NCBI GenBank assembly: GCA_037447655.1 | Contig: JBBHKE010002419.1 | Span: forward strand, 213,207-249,781 | Length of the DNA stretch: 36,575 nucleotides | Direction of reading: 5' to 3' | From: Zygnema cylindricum | Taxonomy: Eukaryota > Streptophyta > Zygnematophyceae > Zygnematales > Zygnemataceae | In this document: piece after piece, positions 9,192 through 20,090 of the stretch | Position numbering within the stretch: the stretch's first letter is position 1 | Layout: each line of letters opens with the position of its first letter | The notes under the pieces: model-generated | Databases searched by the model: none | Seen by the model: only the letters and a program-made list of their open reading frames with translations | What the model was told of the DNA's origin: nothing | Position numbers and translations under genes: made by a program

Positions 9192-12100
9192 CTCTAGGGT
9201 GCCCATATTCAACGGATTTGGGTTCATTTACTGGGAAGCTATGATGAAAGGGGCATTATGTGAGAAACGATATTGGGGTATTGTTAGAGGACAAGTGAAA
9301 CGTCCATCTCAAAGAACTCCACCAGGGTTTGGAGGAGTGAGGTTTTCTGCAACAAGATCTGCTTTAACGGAGGAGACAGATGATGGGGACAGCAGTGTAT
9401 CCGAAAAAGGGAAAGGAAAAGAGACATCTCTCACTCCTATTTGCCATGGTACCCGGAGCTGTGGCCGTGAAGACCGAGGAAAACGACATTTAGATGTGGG
9501 AGTACACCAACATGAATGCCAGGCACTTCATTCTGAGGCACCTCACCCAAGCGTTGACAACTTCTCACCTTCAAATCTTCAAGGCCGAGGTGTTGTGGAG
9601 GACCTTAGTGGAGATCTATAGAGCTGGCACCATTCAGGAACTTCAGCTGGCTGAGCAAAGGCTGATTAGTTACACTTTCAAATGAGGAAAGATGTTGGAC
9701 TATCGCACCGATCTCTCTTGTCTATACATGGAGATGGAAAGTGCCGGATGAACAGGCACTATGAAGATGAAAGTCAACACTCTCATCATAAAGTTGCCGG
9801 AGGAGTATGAAAATACAATGTACCGAGTGCAACAAATGGATGATAGTGCTTGGAAATGGAGCACCGTGGTTCGAATGATACTTGTACAGGAAAACACCAT
9901 TGAGATCCGAAGAGGAGGAAAGAGCGTTCAAGCTCTAGCTGCCAGAACAGAGCGGTGGAGGAAGGATCCGAAGAAGCCGTACAACAGTTTCAAAAGGGAA
10001 AAGGATCAATCTGGAGAACCGAGGACTGCAAAGGGCCTTTGTCATTTCCGCAAAAAGTCGGGGCACTTCATAGCTGATTGCATCAAGCTATCAGAGTTGA
10101 TGCTTAAAGAAAATTGTGGAGGTGGTTCTTTCGGAGGGAAAAAAAAATCACTTGTGGTCACACGAGTGAAAGGAGATACTGAGGAGGACGAGTCCTCCGA
10201 GGAGGAGGATGGGGAGCTTCTTCTTGACGAGAATCTAGAGGAGAAGGAGATCCCTAGGAAACAGAAGTGTGCCCTTGGAGCCATTCGCGAAGCACCAGAG
10301 GAGGGATGGATCATCGACTCAGGTGCATCCATGCATATGTGTCGTGACAAACACCTCTTCACTAAGCTAAGAAAGATCCCTACTGTGGAAATAGAGTATG
10401 GGGATGGGAGAGTAGTTACCACAGATCTAGTGGGATCTGTAGATCTAAAAGTCTTAGTAGAGGGTAAGACTTCTCTTCTCACCATCTTAGATGTGCTCTA
10501 CATTCCTCAGTTGAGTAAGAATCTTGTGTCTACTTGTGTATTAGATGACAAAGATTTTGATACCTTCACTAGAAAAGGAGTCTTTACAGCTAAGTATGGA
10601 GATGAATTCTACTTCACAGCTGATAAGGGTAGCCAAAGAATGTTTAGGCTTAACCTGAGTAATGAAAAGAAGAGTGATTACTATGGTGGTGTTCAGAGCT
10701 TGATGATCTGGCATAAGCGTTTGGGACATGTTCATTTTGATAGACTGAGGGAAATGGAGAATCTGGGTGTAGTAGAGGGCATTCAGTTTGGGGATAATGA
10801 GATGATGGATGACTGTAGTGGCTGTGCCCAAGGTAAGGCTCACAGACTTCCCTTTCCCAAAACTGCCACATATAAAGGTGAGAAAGTACTAGATCTGGTC
10901 CACACAAATATCCGGGGACCAGCAAGAGTGCCTTCGGTTGGGGGAAAGAGGTATATGTTGACAATTACCGATGATTGATCCAGATATTCCAGAGTCTACT
11001 TCTTGAAAACAAAGTCTGAAACACCAAAATACTTTAAAGAATACAAAGCCTAGAGGTGAGAAGTTGCACGGAACCCCCATTAAGAGAATAAGGAGTGATA
11101 ATGGGGGAGAGTACACCTCTAACCAGTTTGAGGATTATTTGAGAGATGAGGGAGTTCAGCATCAGAAAACTGTACCGAATAATCCAGAACAGAATGGGGT
11201 AGCTGAGAGGTTAAACAGGACTTTGGGAGATAGTGTGTGCAGCATGTTGGCAGATAAGAAAGTAGGAAGAAGATTTTGGGCAGAGGCCATGAAATGTGCT
11301 AACTACATTAAGAATTGAGTCCTCACCACAGTTGTTAAAGGAATGACACCTTATGAGAGATGGGATTGAAAGAAACTTAATGTTTCTCACTTGAAAGTAT
11401 TCGGTAGTCAAGTTTACAGTCTTGACACAGATAAGAAAAACTGGAAACTAGATGCTAAAGGGAAATCGGGATATTTTGTGGGATATGATGAGGATGTCAA
11501 GGGATATAGTGTCTATGACTTAGCTAAACAAGATATCATTCTGGTAAAGCATCTAGTTGTCATGGATGAATGGAAGTCTTTTGATCCCTTCAAATACACT
11601 AAGAAAATCAGAATCAGTTTTGAGTACGAGAGTGAGGAGGACTTAGATCTTCCTAGAAAGGACACTAGTGAAAACATGATTGCAGATTCAAGGGAGATAA
11701 AAGATGGGGGAGATATACTAGAATCCCCTTATATTCCTACACCTTTTGAGGAGATAGAGGAAGAGGAGTCAAAACCGGTTCCCATGGATAGGGGAGCTGA
11801 TGAGACAGTTCAGAGGAATCCAAGACTTCCCTCCATCCCAGCTTCGGACTTTGAGGGAGGACGGAGGAGCAACAAAAGGCTTCAAGGAAAACAGGCTGCT
11901 TCCAGGTAGCAAATCTTTCTCATCCAGATGAGCCTCAGTCATACTTGGAGGCAATGGACAGTCCGGAGAAAGAAAGGTGGGTCAGAGCCATTAATGATGA
12001 GATGGGTTCAATTATGGAGGCAAATACTTGGGAGCTGGTGGACTGTCCACCAGATAGAAAACCCATTGGGTGTAAATGGGTATTCAAACTAAAACTGAAT

Positions 12101-13522
12101 CCAGATAACACCATTGAGAGATTTAAGGCTCGGCTGGTGGCAAAAGGGTTCACTCAAAAAAGGGCGATAGATTATAAAGAGACCTTTGCTCCAGTAGTTT
12201 GATTCCCATCTGTAAGGATTCTCCTTAGTCTATCAGCAATGGAAGACATGGAAATTCACTAAATGGATATCAAAACCGCCTTCCTCAACGATGAACAAGA
12301 GGAAGAAATCTTCATGCGGCAACCAGAAGGTTTTGTAGAGGAAGGAGAGGAAAGCAAAGTCTGCAGACTTATAAAGTCCTTATATGGACTGAAGCAGGCC
12401 CACAGACAATGGAATAAGAAACTAGATGAGTTTCTTACTAGTCTGGGGTATATTTGGATTAGTTCGGACCATTCTATCTATATGTTTGAGGATAAGAATG
12501 GTGTGATTTTTATTGCAATTTATGTGGATGATTTGCTAGTATTGAGTAAGTCTATGGAGAAGATAAATAGGCTAAAGAAAAATCTGGGAAGCAGATTTGC
12601 CATGAAGGATCTAGGGGAGGCTAAATATATTTTGGGAATTCAAATGGAAAGAGATAAGGGGAAGAGGATCATCGAACTTACTCAGAAAGAGGCTATAGAA
12701 AATATGCAGGAGAAATTTCAGATGGAGAATGCAAACAGTTGTACCACTCCCATGGACTTAACGAAAGTAAGTGATGGAAGTGTAGAAGGAGGAGTGATAA
12801 TGTTAGATGATCAGATGAGTCCAGAAGAGAGGCAGTTTATGAAGTCTATTCCTTACAAACATGTTGTAGGAAGTTTGATTTACTTTATGAATTGTACTAG
12901 GCCTGACATAGCTGCAGCAGTTGGAGTCCTCAGTAGGAGTCTTAATGATCATAGAAAGAGAGACAAGGAGGCAGCCAAGAGAGTAATGAGATACCTGGTG
13001 GGAACTAGGGATCTATGGTTGCATTTGGGAGGGGATCACACTGACATCACTACTTGGAGTGATGCCAGTTATGGGGATGCACCTATGAGAAGATGCACTT
13101 CTGGGTATGTATTGTATGTGGGGGAAGGTGCTTGTTGTTGGAGCAGCAAGCAACAAAAGGTTGTTGCTCAGTCCACTATGGAGGCTGAGTACATGGCCTC
13201 TTGTTCTGCTGTGAAAGAGCTGATGTGGGTGAAGTCCTTGTTGCAAGAATTGGGGTACATGAAGAAGGGAGTGCATGAAGTGTTTTGTGATAATCAGGCT
13301 GCAATTGCAATTGCAGCCAATCCAAAACATCATTTCAAAGCTAAGCATATGGATATAAGATTGAGCTTTGTGAGGGAAAAAGTGGAAAATAAATTTGTGA
13401 ATTTGGTATATACGAGTGATGGGGAAATGGTGGTTGATATGATGACAAAGCCTGTGCCATCTCCCAAGCTAAAGTATTGTAGAGAAAAATGTGGATTAAA
13501 AGAGAAATTAAAATTAGACTAG
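9181..13522 (+). pseudogene. copia element 1 gag-pol, decayed
   Basis: A Ty1/copia polyprotein in the order gag, zinc knuckle, protease, GAG-pre-integrase, integrase, reverse transcriptase, RNase H. Visible motifs are protease DSG (10316-10324), integrase HHCC zinc finger (WHKRLGHVHF then CSGC), RT MDIKTAFL and YVDD (12531-12542), and RNase H WSDASY, STMEAEY and FCDNQAA (13289). Broken by: a frameshift near 9440; stops near 9685, 9750 and 10978; a frameshift plus stop near 11052; stops near 11318 and 11369; a lesion near 11909; stops at 12202 and 12262. The first integrase catalytic Asp is Asn (HTNIRGP, 10907). The zinc knuckle lacks its second Cys (10040-10081). The last 419 codons (12263-13522) remain open. 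It cannot be autonomous. The start could also be the in-frame ATG at 9157 inside the LTR. Confidence 0.9.
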
Positions 13523-13535
13523 AAAATAATGGGAG
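13523..13535 (+). promoter_or_regulatory. polypurine tract of element 1
   Basis: AAAATAATGGGAG sits directly before the TGTTG start of LTR 2. It is the priming site for plus-strand DNA synthesis. The tract in element 2 (19080-19092) is cleaner because it lacks the internal T. Confidence 0.7.
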
Positions 13536-14735
13536 TGTTGAAATCACTAGATTTAGGGGAGGTATTTTCTAGGTCTTAATTAAAATAAAAAGGAAAAGAA
13601 AAGCAGAGGCAACCTGCCTCCACCTTCTCTCTGTGTCTCCCACACTTGTTGTAGTCACTGAAGGAGAGAGAGGGCGGTGGAGCCATGGCTGCCTTAGCTC
13701 CAGTGATCATCAATATATTTTTCTTATTGCTAGTGACTACTCATCGTGAGTTTGTTAAAGAATAACAACCAAAAAGGTTGAGTCCGGCAGTAGAACCTCA
13801 AATCGGTAGGGCGAGGCATAGCCGTCTGAAACTCTGAGACCTCCATAAGTCCTCAGAGTGGACAGCTTCCANNNNNNNNNNTGCTGGACACATGCTGTTC
13901 CGGTACCTCACCTGCAAACAGAGGAGGCCTGAACAGGGGTACGAGGAGCCCTAAGGTCGAAGGGTTACAGTATAGCGGTACACAGCGGTCCAGTACAGGT
14001 CAACCCTTACCTGTCTGTCGTAGTAGTCCGATAAGATACATAGGGTTCGATAGCTATTTAAACGACAAATACAAAACTAATCCGATTAACGAAATTACAA
14101 ATAGGATACATATAAACTAGTTAAGGAATGAAGTACGCACAAAAAAAAATTACCGGACACTTGTTTTGAACGGCTGGGAATTAAAGCCGATTTGGATCCG
14201 ACGGCTCACATCATCGCCGAGATCCCAGAATGGCCGCTTTCGCGGTTTTCGGATGTGACATGACCTGGCGACACATGGCGATATGACATTGGGAAGCTGG
14301 AATCCCGAGGAGCATGGGGACAAGTCCGGAGGAGACAAACGTCCACTCCATGGCCTTGTCGTACACAGGTCGTACAGAAAGTACATCGGCCGTAGTACCT
14401 TTCTGTACTGTACAGTCTTCAGATTGGTTCCGTACATCAGTAGATTGGGGTTGTGAGAGGGTTTAGGACTTAGAGATTGAGAAGGTAGCCGCCTCTCTCC
14501 CAACAAGCTTGTATAAATATTGGCATCTTTGCCACTTAAGAATTAATCGCCTGGTTGGGCGTTTTCAGTGATTCTTCTTGATGTGGACTCAGGGGAGTTC
14601 AAACTGCACACGGATGTAGTCAGATTGTCTTTTTATCTGCTAGGGTAACAGCTGCTCTCGTTGAAAGTGGGTCAGTCAAAAACACTACCTAGAGGATTCC
14701 TCAATTTTGGTCTTGATGGGGGACACAGAATTGCA
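13536..14735 (+). repeat. copia array LTR 2, shared by elements 1 and 2, with insertion
   Basis: 1200 bp from TGTTGAAATCAC to ATTGCA, about 200 bp longer than LTR 1 and LTR 3. The excess is a segment (about 13825-14001) inserted between ATAGCCGT and CAACCCTTACCTG, containing the 10-N gap. A second block just before it (about 13702-13770) replaces the AGAGTGAC hairpin found in the other LTRs. It serves as 3' LTR of element 1 and 5' LTR of element 2; TATAAAT at 14512-14518. Confidence 0.85.
13825..14001. other. insertion with assembly gap inside LTR 2
   Basis: About 177 bases absent from LTR 1 and LTR 3, with ten Ns at 13872-13881. No coding frame, terminal repeats or clear target duplication. 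The N run makes a scaffolding join as likely as a real insertion. Confidence 0.6.
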
Positions 14736-14750
14736 GGTTATGGGCCCACC
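14736..14750 (+). promoter_or_regulatory. primer-binding site of element 2 (initiator tRNA-Met anticodon arm)
   Basis: GGTTATGGGCCCACC is the exact complement of 15 bases across the anticodon arm of plant initiator tRNA-Met (GGUGGGCCCAUAACC), directly after the LTR end ATTGCA. The usual plant copia site, complementary to the tRNA 3' end (TGGTATCAGAG), is absent. The ATG at 14740 is in frame with gag. Confidence 0.8.
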
Positions 14751-17700
14751 CTCTAGGGTGCCCATATTCAACGGATCTGGATTCATTTACTGGGAAGCTA
14801 TGATGACTGGGGCACTATGTGAGAAACGATACTGGGGTATTGTTAGTGGACAAGTGAAACGTCCATCTCAAGGAACTCCTCCAAGGTTTGGAGGAGTGAG
14901 GTTTTCTGTATCAGGATCTGCTCCAACGGAGGAGACAGATGATGGGGACAGCAGTGTGTCCGAGAAAGGGAAAGGAAAGGAGACACCTCTCACTCCTATT
15001 GCCATGGCACCCGAAGCGGTGGCTGTGAAGACCGAGGAAAACGACATTCAGATGTGGGAGTACACCAATATGAATGCCAGGCACTTCATTCTGAGGCACC
15101 TCACCTAAGCGTTGGCAACCTCTCATCTTCAAATCTTCAAGGCCGAGGAGTTGTGGATGACCTTAGTAGAGATCCATAGAGCTGGCACCATTCAGAAGCT
15201 CTAGCTAGCTGAGCAAAGGCTGACTAGTTACTCTTTCAAAGGAGGAAAGATGTTGGACTATTGCACCGATCTCTCTTGTCTATATATGGAGATGGAGAAT
15301 GCCGGATGTACAGGTACTATAAAGATGAAAGTTAACACTCTCATCATGAAGTTGCCGGAGGAGTATGAAAATATAGTGTACCGGGTGCAACAGATGGATG
15401 ATAGTGCTTGGAAGTGGAGCACCCTGGTCCATATGATACTTGTACAGGAAAACACCATTGAGATTCGACGAGGAGGAAAGAGCATTCAAGCTCTAGCTGC
15501 TGGAACGGATCGGTGGAGGAAGGATCCAAAGAAGCCGTACAATAACCACAAAGGGGAAAAGGATCAATCTGGAGAACCGAGAACTCCAAAGGGCCTTTGT
15601 CATTACCTCAAAAAGCAGAGGCATTTCATAGCTGATTGCATCAAGCTATCGGAGCTGAGGCTTCAAGAAAATCGTGGAGGTGGTTCTTCCGGAGGGAAGA
15701 AGAAAGCGCTTGTGGTCACACGAGTGAAAGGAGAGACCGAGGATGACGAGTCCTCCGAGGAGGAGGATCGAGAGCTTCTCCTTGACGAGAATCTAGAGGA
15801 GAAGGAGATCACTCGGAAACAGAAGTGTGCCCTCGGAGCCATTCGAGAAGCACCAGAGGAGGGATGGATAACCGAATTAGGTGCATCCATGCATATATGT
15901 CGTGACAGACACCTCTTCACTAAGCTAAGAAAGATCCCTACTGTGGAAATAGAGTATGGGGATGGGAGAGTAGTTACCACAGATCTAGTGGGCTCGGTAG
16001 ATCTGAAAGTCTTAGTGGAGGGTAAGACTTCTATTCTCACCTTCTCAGATGTGCTCTATATTCTTCAGTTGAGTAAAAATCTTGTGTCTACTTCTGTATT
16101 AGATGACAAGGATTTTGATACCTTCACTAGAAAAGGAGTTTTTACAGCTAAGTATAGAGATGAAACCTACTTCACAACAGATAAGGGTAGTCAAGGAATG
16201 TTTAGGCTTAACCTGAGTAATGAAAAGAATAGTGCTTACTATGGTGGTGTTTCGAACTTGATGATCTGGCATAAGTGTTTGGGACATGTGCATTTTGATA
16301 GGCTGAGGGAAATGAAGAAGCTGGGTGTGGTGGAGGGTATTCAGTTTGAGGATAATGAGATGATGGATGATTGTAGTGGCTGTGCCCAAGGTAAGGCTCA
16401 CAGACTTCCCTTTCCCAAAACTGCCACATATAGAGGTGTTAGAGTACTAGATGTGGTCCATACGGATATCTGGGGACCAACAAGAGTGCCTTCAGTTGGG
16501 GGAAAAAGGTATATGCTGACAATTACCGATGATTGGTCAAGATACTCCAGAGTCTACTTCTTGAAAACCAAGTCTGAAACACCAAAATACTTTAAAGAAT
16601 ACCAAGCTTGGAGTGAGAAGTTACACCGAACCCCCATTAAGAGAATAAGAAATGACAATGGGGGAGAGTACACCTCTAACCAGTTTGAGGACTACTTGAG
16701 AGATGAGGGAGTTCAGCATCAGAAAACTGTACCGAATAATCCAGAACAGAATGGGGTAGCTGAGAGGTTAAACCGAACTTTAGGAGATAGTGTGTGCAGC
16801 ATATTGGCAGATAAGAAAATAGGAAGAAGATTTTGGGCAGAGGCCATGAACTGTGCTAACTACATTAAGAATAGAGTCCTCACCACACTTGTTAAAGGAA
16901 TGACCCCTTATGAGAGATGGGTTGGAAGGAAACCGAATCTCTCTCACTTAAAGGTATTCGGTAGTCAAGTTTACAGTCTTGACACAGATAAGAAAAACTG
17001 GAAACTAGATGCTAGAGGGAAACCGGGATATTTTGTGGGATATGATGAGGATGTCAAGGGATATAGAGTCTATGACTTAGCTAAACAAGATATCATTCTG
17101 GTAAAGAATCTGGTTGTCATGGATGAATGGAAGTCTTTTGATCCTTTCAAATACACTAAGAAAACCAGAATCAGTTTTGAGTCCGAGAGTGAGGAGGGTT
17201 TAGATCTTCCCAGAAGAGACACTAGTGAAAACATGATTGCAGATCCAGGGGAGATAAAAGATGGGGGAGATATACCAGAATCCCCTCATATTCCTACACA
17301 CTTTGAGGAAAGAGAGGAGCAGGAGTCAGAACCGGTTCCCATGGATAGGGGAGCCGATGAGTCAGTTCGAAGGAATCCAAGACTTCCCTCCATTCCAGCT
17401 TTGGACTTTGAAGGGGGGCGGAGGAGCAGTAAAAGCCTTCAAGAAAAACAGGTTGCTTGCAAGGTAACAAAGCTTTCTCATCCAGATGAGCCTCGGTCAT
17501 ACTTGGAGGCAATGGACAGTCCGGAGAAAGAAAGGTGGGTCAGAGCCATAAATGATGAGATGGCTTCAATCATGGAGGCAAATACTTGGGAGCTGGTGGA
17601 CTGTCCACCAGATAGAAAACCTATTGGGTGTAAATGGGTATTTAAACTGAAACTGAATCCAGATAACACCATTGAGAGATTTAAGGCTCGGCTGGTGGCA

Positions 17701-19136
17701 AAAGGGTTCACCCAAAAAGAGGGGATAGACTATGAAGAGACCTTTGCTCCGGTAGTTCGATTCCCATCTGTAAAGATTCTCCTTAGTCTAGCAGCAGCGG
17801 AAGACATGGAAATTCACCAGATGGATATTAAGACCGCCTTCCTCAACTGTGAACTGAAAGAGGAAATCTTCATGCGGCAACCGAAAGGTTTTGTAGAGGA
17901 AGGAGAGGAAAGCAAAGTCTGCAGACTTATAAAGTCCTTATATGGACTGAAGCAAGCCCACAGACAATGGAATAAGAAACTAGACGAGTTTCTTACCAGT
18001 CAAGGGTATATTCGGATCAGTTCATACCATTCTATTTATATGTTTGAGGATGAGAATGGTGTGATTTTTATTGCAATTTATGTGGATGATTTGCTCGTAT
18101 TGAGTAAGTCTATGGAGAAAATAAATAGGCTAAAGAAAGATCTGGGAGGCAAATTTGACATGAAGGATTTAGGGGAGGCTAAATATATTCTGGGAGTTCA
18201 AATGGAAAGAGATAGGGGGAAGAAGATCATCAGACTTACTCAGAAAGAGGCTATAGGAAACATGCTAGAGAAATTTCAGATGGAGAATGCAAACAGTTGT
18301 ACCACTCCAATGGACTTGAAGAAAGTAAGTGATGGGAGTGTAGAAGGAGGAGTGATAATGCTAGATGATCAGATGAGTCCGAAAGAGAGGCAGTTTATGA
18401 AGTCTATTCCCTACAGACAGTTTGTAGGAAGTTTGATTTATTTTATGAATTGTACCAGGCTTGACATAGCTGCAGCAGTTGGAGTCCTCAGTAGGAGTCT
18501 TAATGATCCTAGAAAGAGAGACTGAAGGGAGCCAAGAGAGTAATGAGATACCTGGTGGGGACTAGGGATCTATGGTTGCATTTGGGAGGGGAGCACACTG
18601 ACATCACTACTTGGAGTGATGCCAGTTATAGGGATGCACCTATGAGAAGATGCACTTCTGGGTATGTATTATATGTGGGGGAAGGTGCTTGCTGTTGGAG
18701 CAGCAAGCAACAAAAGGTTGTTGCTCAGTCCACTATGGAGGCTGAGTACATGGCCTCTTGTTCTGTTGTGAAAGAGCTGATGTGGGTAAAGTCATTGTTG
18801 CAAGAATTAGGGTACCTGAAGAATGGAGTGCATGAAGTGTTTTGTGTTAATCAGGCTGCAATTGCAATTGCAGCTAATCCAAAACATCATTTCAAAGCTA
18901 AGCATATGGACATAAGATTAAGCATTGTGAGGGAAAAGGTGGAAAATAAAATTGTGAACTTGGTGTATAGGAGCGATGGGGAAATGGTGGTTGATATGAT
19001 GACAAAGCCTGTGCCATCTCCCAAGCTAAAGTACTGTAGAGAAAGATGTGGATTAAAAGAGAAATTAAAATTAGACGAGAAAATAAGGGGAGTGTTGAAA
19101 TCACTAAATTTAGGGGAGGTATTTTCTAGGTCTTAA
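14740..19136 (+). pseudogene. copia element 2 gag-pol, nearly intact but inactivated
   Basis: Same domain order as element 1. Gag is open to TAA at 15106-15108, with a second nonsense codon near 15203. A 1091-codon frame (15250-18525) then covers the zinc knuckle (15598-15639), protease, integrase (HTDIWGP at 16465, then NDNGGEY and NGVAERLNRT) and RT (MDIKTAFL; YVDD at 18079-18090). A frameshift near 18521 moves RNase H to another frame (18543-19136). The normal stop is lost, so that frame runs on into LTR 3. Catalytic losses: protease DSG is ELG (15874-15882); the third RNase H Asp is Val (FCVNQAA, 18846); the zinc knuckle has Leu for its second Cys. The alternative start ATG at 14716 lies in the LTR. 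Not autonomous. Confidence 0.9.
19080..19092 (+). promoter_or_regulatory. polypurine tract of element 2
   Basis: AAAATAAGGGGAG directly precedes the TGTTG start of LTR 3, as expected for the plus-strand primer. Confidence 0.75.
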
Positions 19137-20090
19137 TTAAAGATAAAAAGGAAAAGAAAAGCAGAGGCAGCCTGCCTCCACCTTCTCTCTCTAACCCCCA
19201 TACTTGTTGTAGTCACTGAAGGAGAGAGAGGGAGGTTGAGCCATGGCTGCCTTAGCTCCTTAGGCAGGGCTTAAGAGTGACCTAAGTCACTCTCAACCAA
19301 AAAGGTTGAGTCCGGCAGGACTCGAACCTCCGACCGGTAGGGTGAGGCGTAGCCGTCAACCCTTACCTGTCTGTCGTAGTAGTCCGATAAGATACATAGG
19401 GTTCGATAGCTATTTAAACGACAAATACAAAACTAATCCGATTAACGAAATTACAAATAGGATACATATAAACTAGTTAAGGAATGAAGTACGCACAAAA
19501 AAAATTTACCGGACACTTGTTTTGAACGGCTGGGAATTAAAGCCGATTTGGATCCGACGGCTCACATCATCGCCGAGATCCCAGAATGGCCGCTTTTGCG
19601 GTTTTCGGATGTGACATGACCTGGCGACACGTGGCGATATGACATTGGGAAGCTGGAATCCCGGGGAGCATGAGGACAAGTCCGAAGAGACAAACGTCCA
19701 CTCCATGGCCTTGTCGTACACATGTCGTACAGAAAGTACATCGGCCGTAGTACCTTTCTGTACTGTACAGTCTTCAGATTGGTTCCGTACATCAGTAGAT
19801 AGGGGTTGTGAGAGGGTTTAGGACTTAGAGATTGAGAAGGTAGCCGCCTCTCTCCCAACAAGCTTGTATAAATATTGGCATCTTTGCCACTTAAGAACTA
19901 ATCGCCTGGTTGGGCGTTTTCAGTGATTCTTCTTCATGTGGACTCAGGGGAGTTCAGACTGCACAGGGGTGCAGTCAGATTGTCTTTTTATCTGCTAGGG
20001 TAGCAGCTGTTCTCGTTGAAAGTGGGTTAGTCAAAAACACTACCTAGAGGCTTCCTCAATTTTGGTATTGATGGGGGACACAGAATTGTA
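19093..20090 (+). repeat. copia array LTR 3 (3' LTR of element 2)
   Basis: 998 bp from TGTTGAAATCAC to ATTGTA (CA changed to TA). Similarity to the other copies ends exactly where their primer-binding sites begin, which fixes the LTR border. It contains the hairpin AGAGTGAC-CTAA-GTCACTCT (19274-19293), the inverted repeat CTCAACC-AAAAA-GGTTGAG (19292-19310), a tRNA-like segment on the - strand (19304-19361), and TATAAAT (19867-19873). It is closer to LTR 2 than to LTR 1. Confidence 0.9.
19304..19361 (-). other. tRNA-like segment with Pol III B box inside the LTR
   Basis: Read on the - strand, these 58 bases start GGTTGAC and end CTCAACC (6 of 7 ends pair). They contain GGTTCGAGTCC (19318-19328), a perfect match to the B-box consensus GGTTCGANNCC, in a T-arm-like setting. 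They are too short for a whole tRNA and no D-arm is visible. LTR 1 carries a mutated version (8389-8446). Origin from a tRNA fragment is inference. Confidence 0.4.

Noticed and set aside
19304-19361. Functional tRNA gene in the LTR
   Set aside because: Only 58 bases, no D-arm, and an unpaired extra segment before the acceptor end; kept as a tRNA-like segment.
19506-19861. Open frames within the LTRs (also at 14150-14506 and 8356-8589)
   Set aside because: They fall wholly inside non-coding LTR sequence, are not conserved between copies and show no domain.
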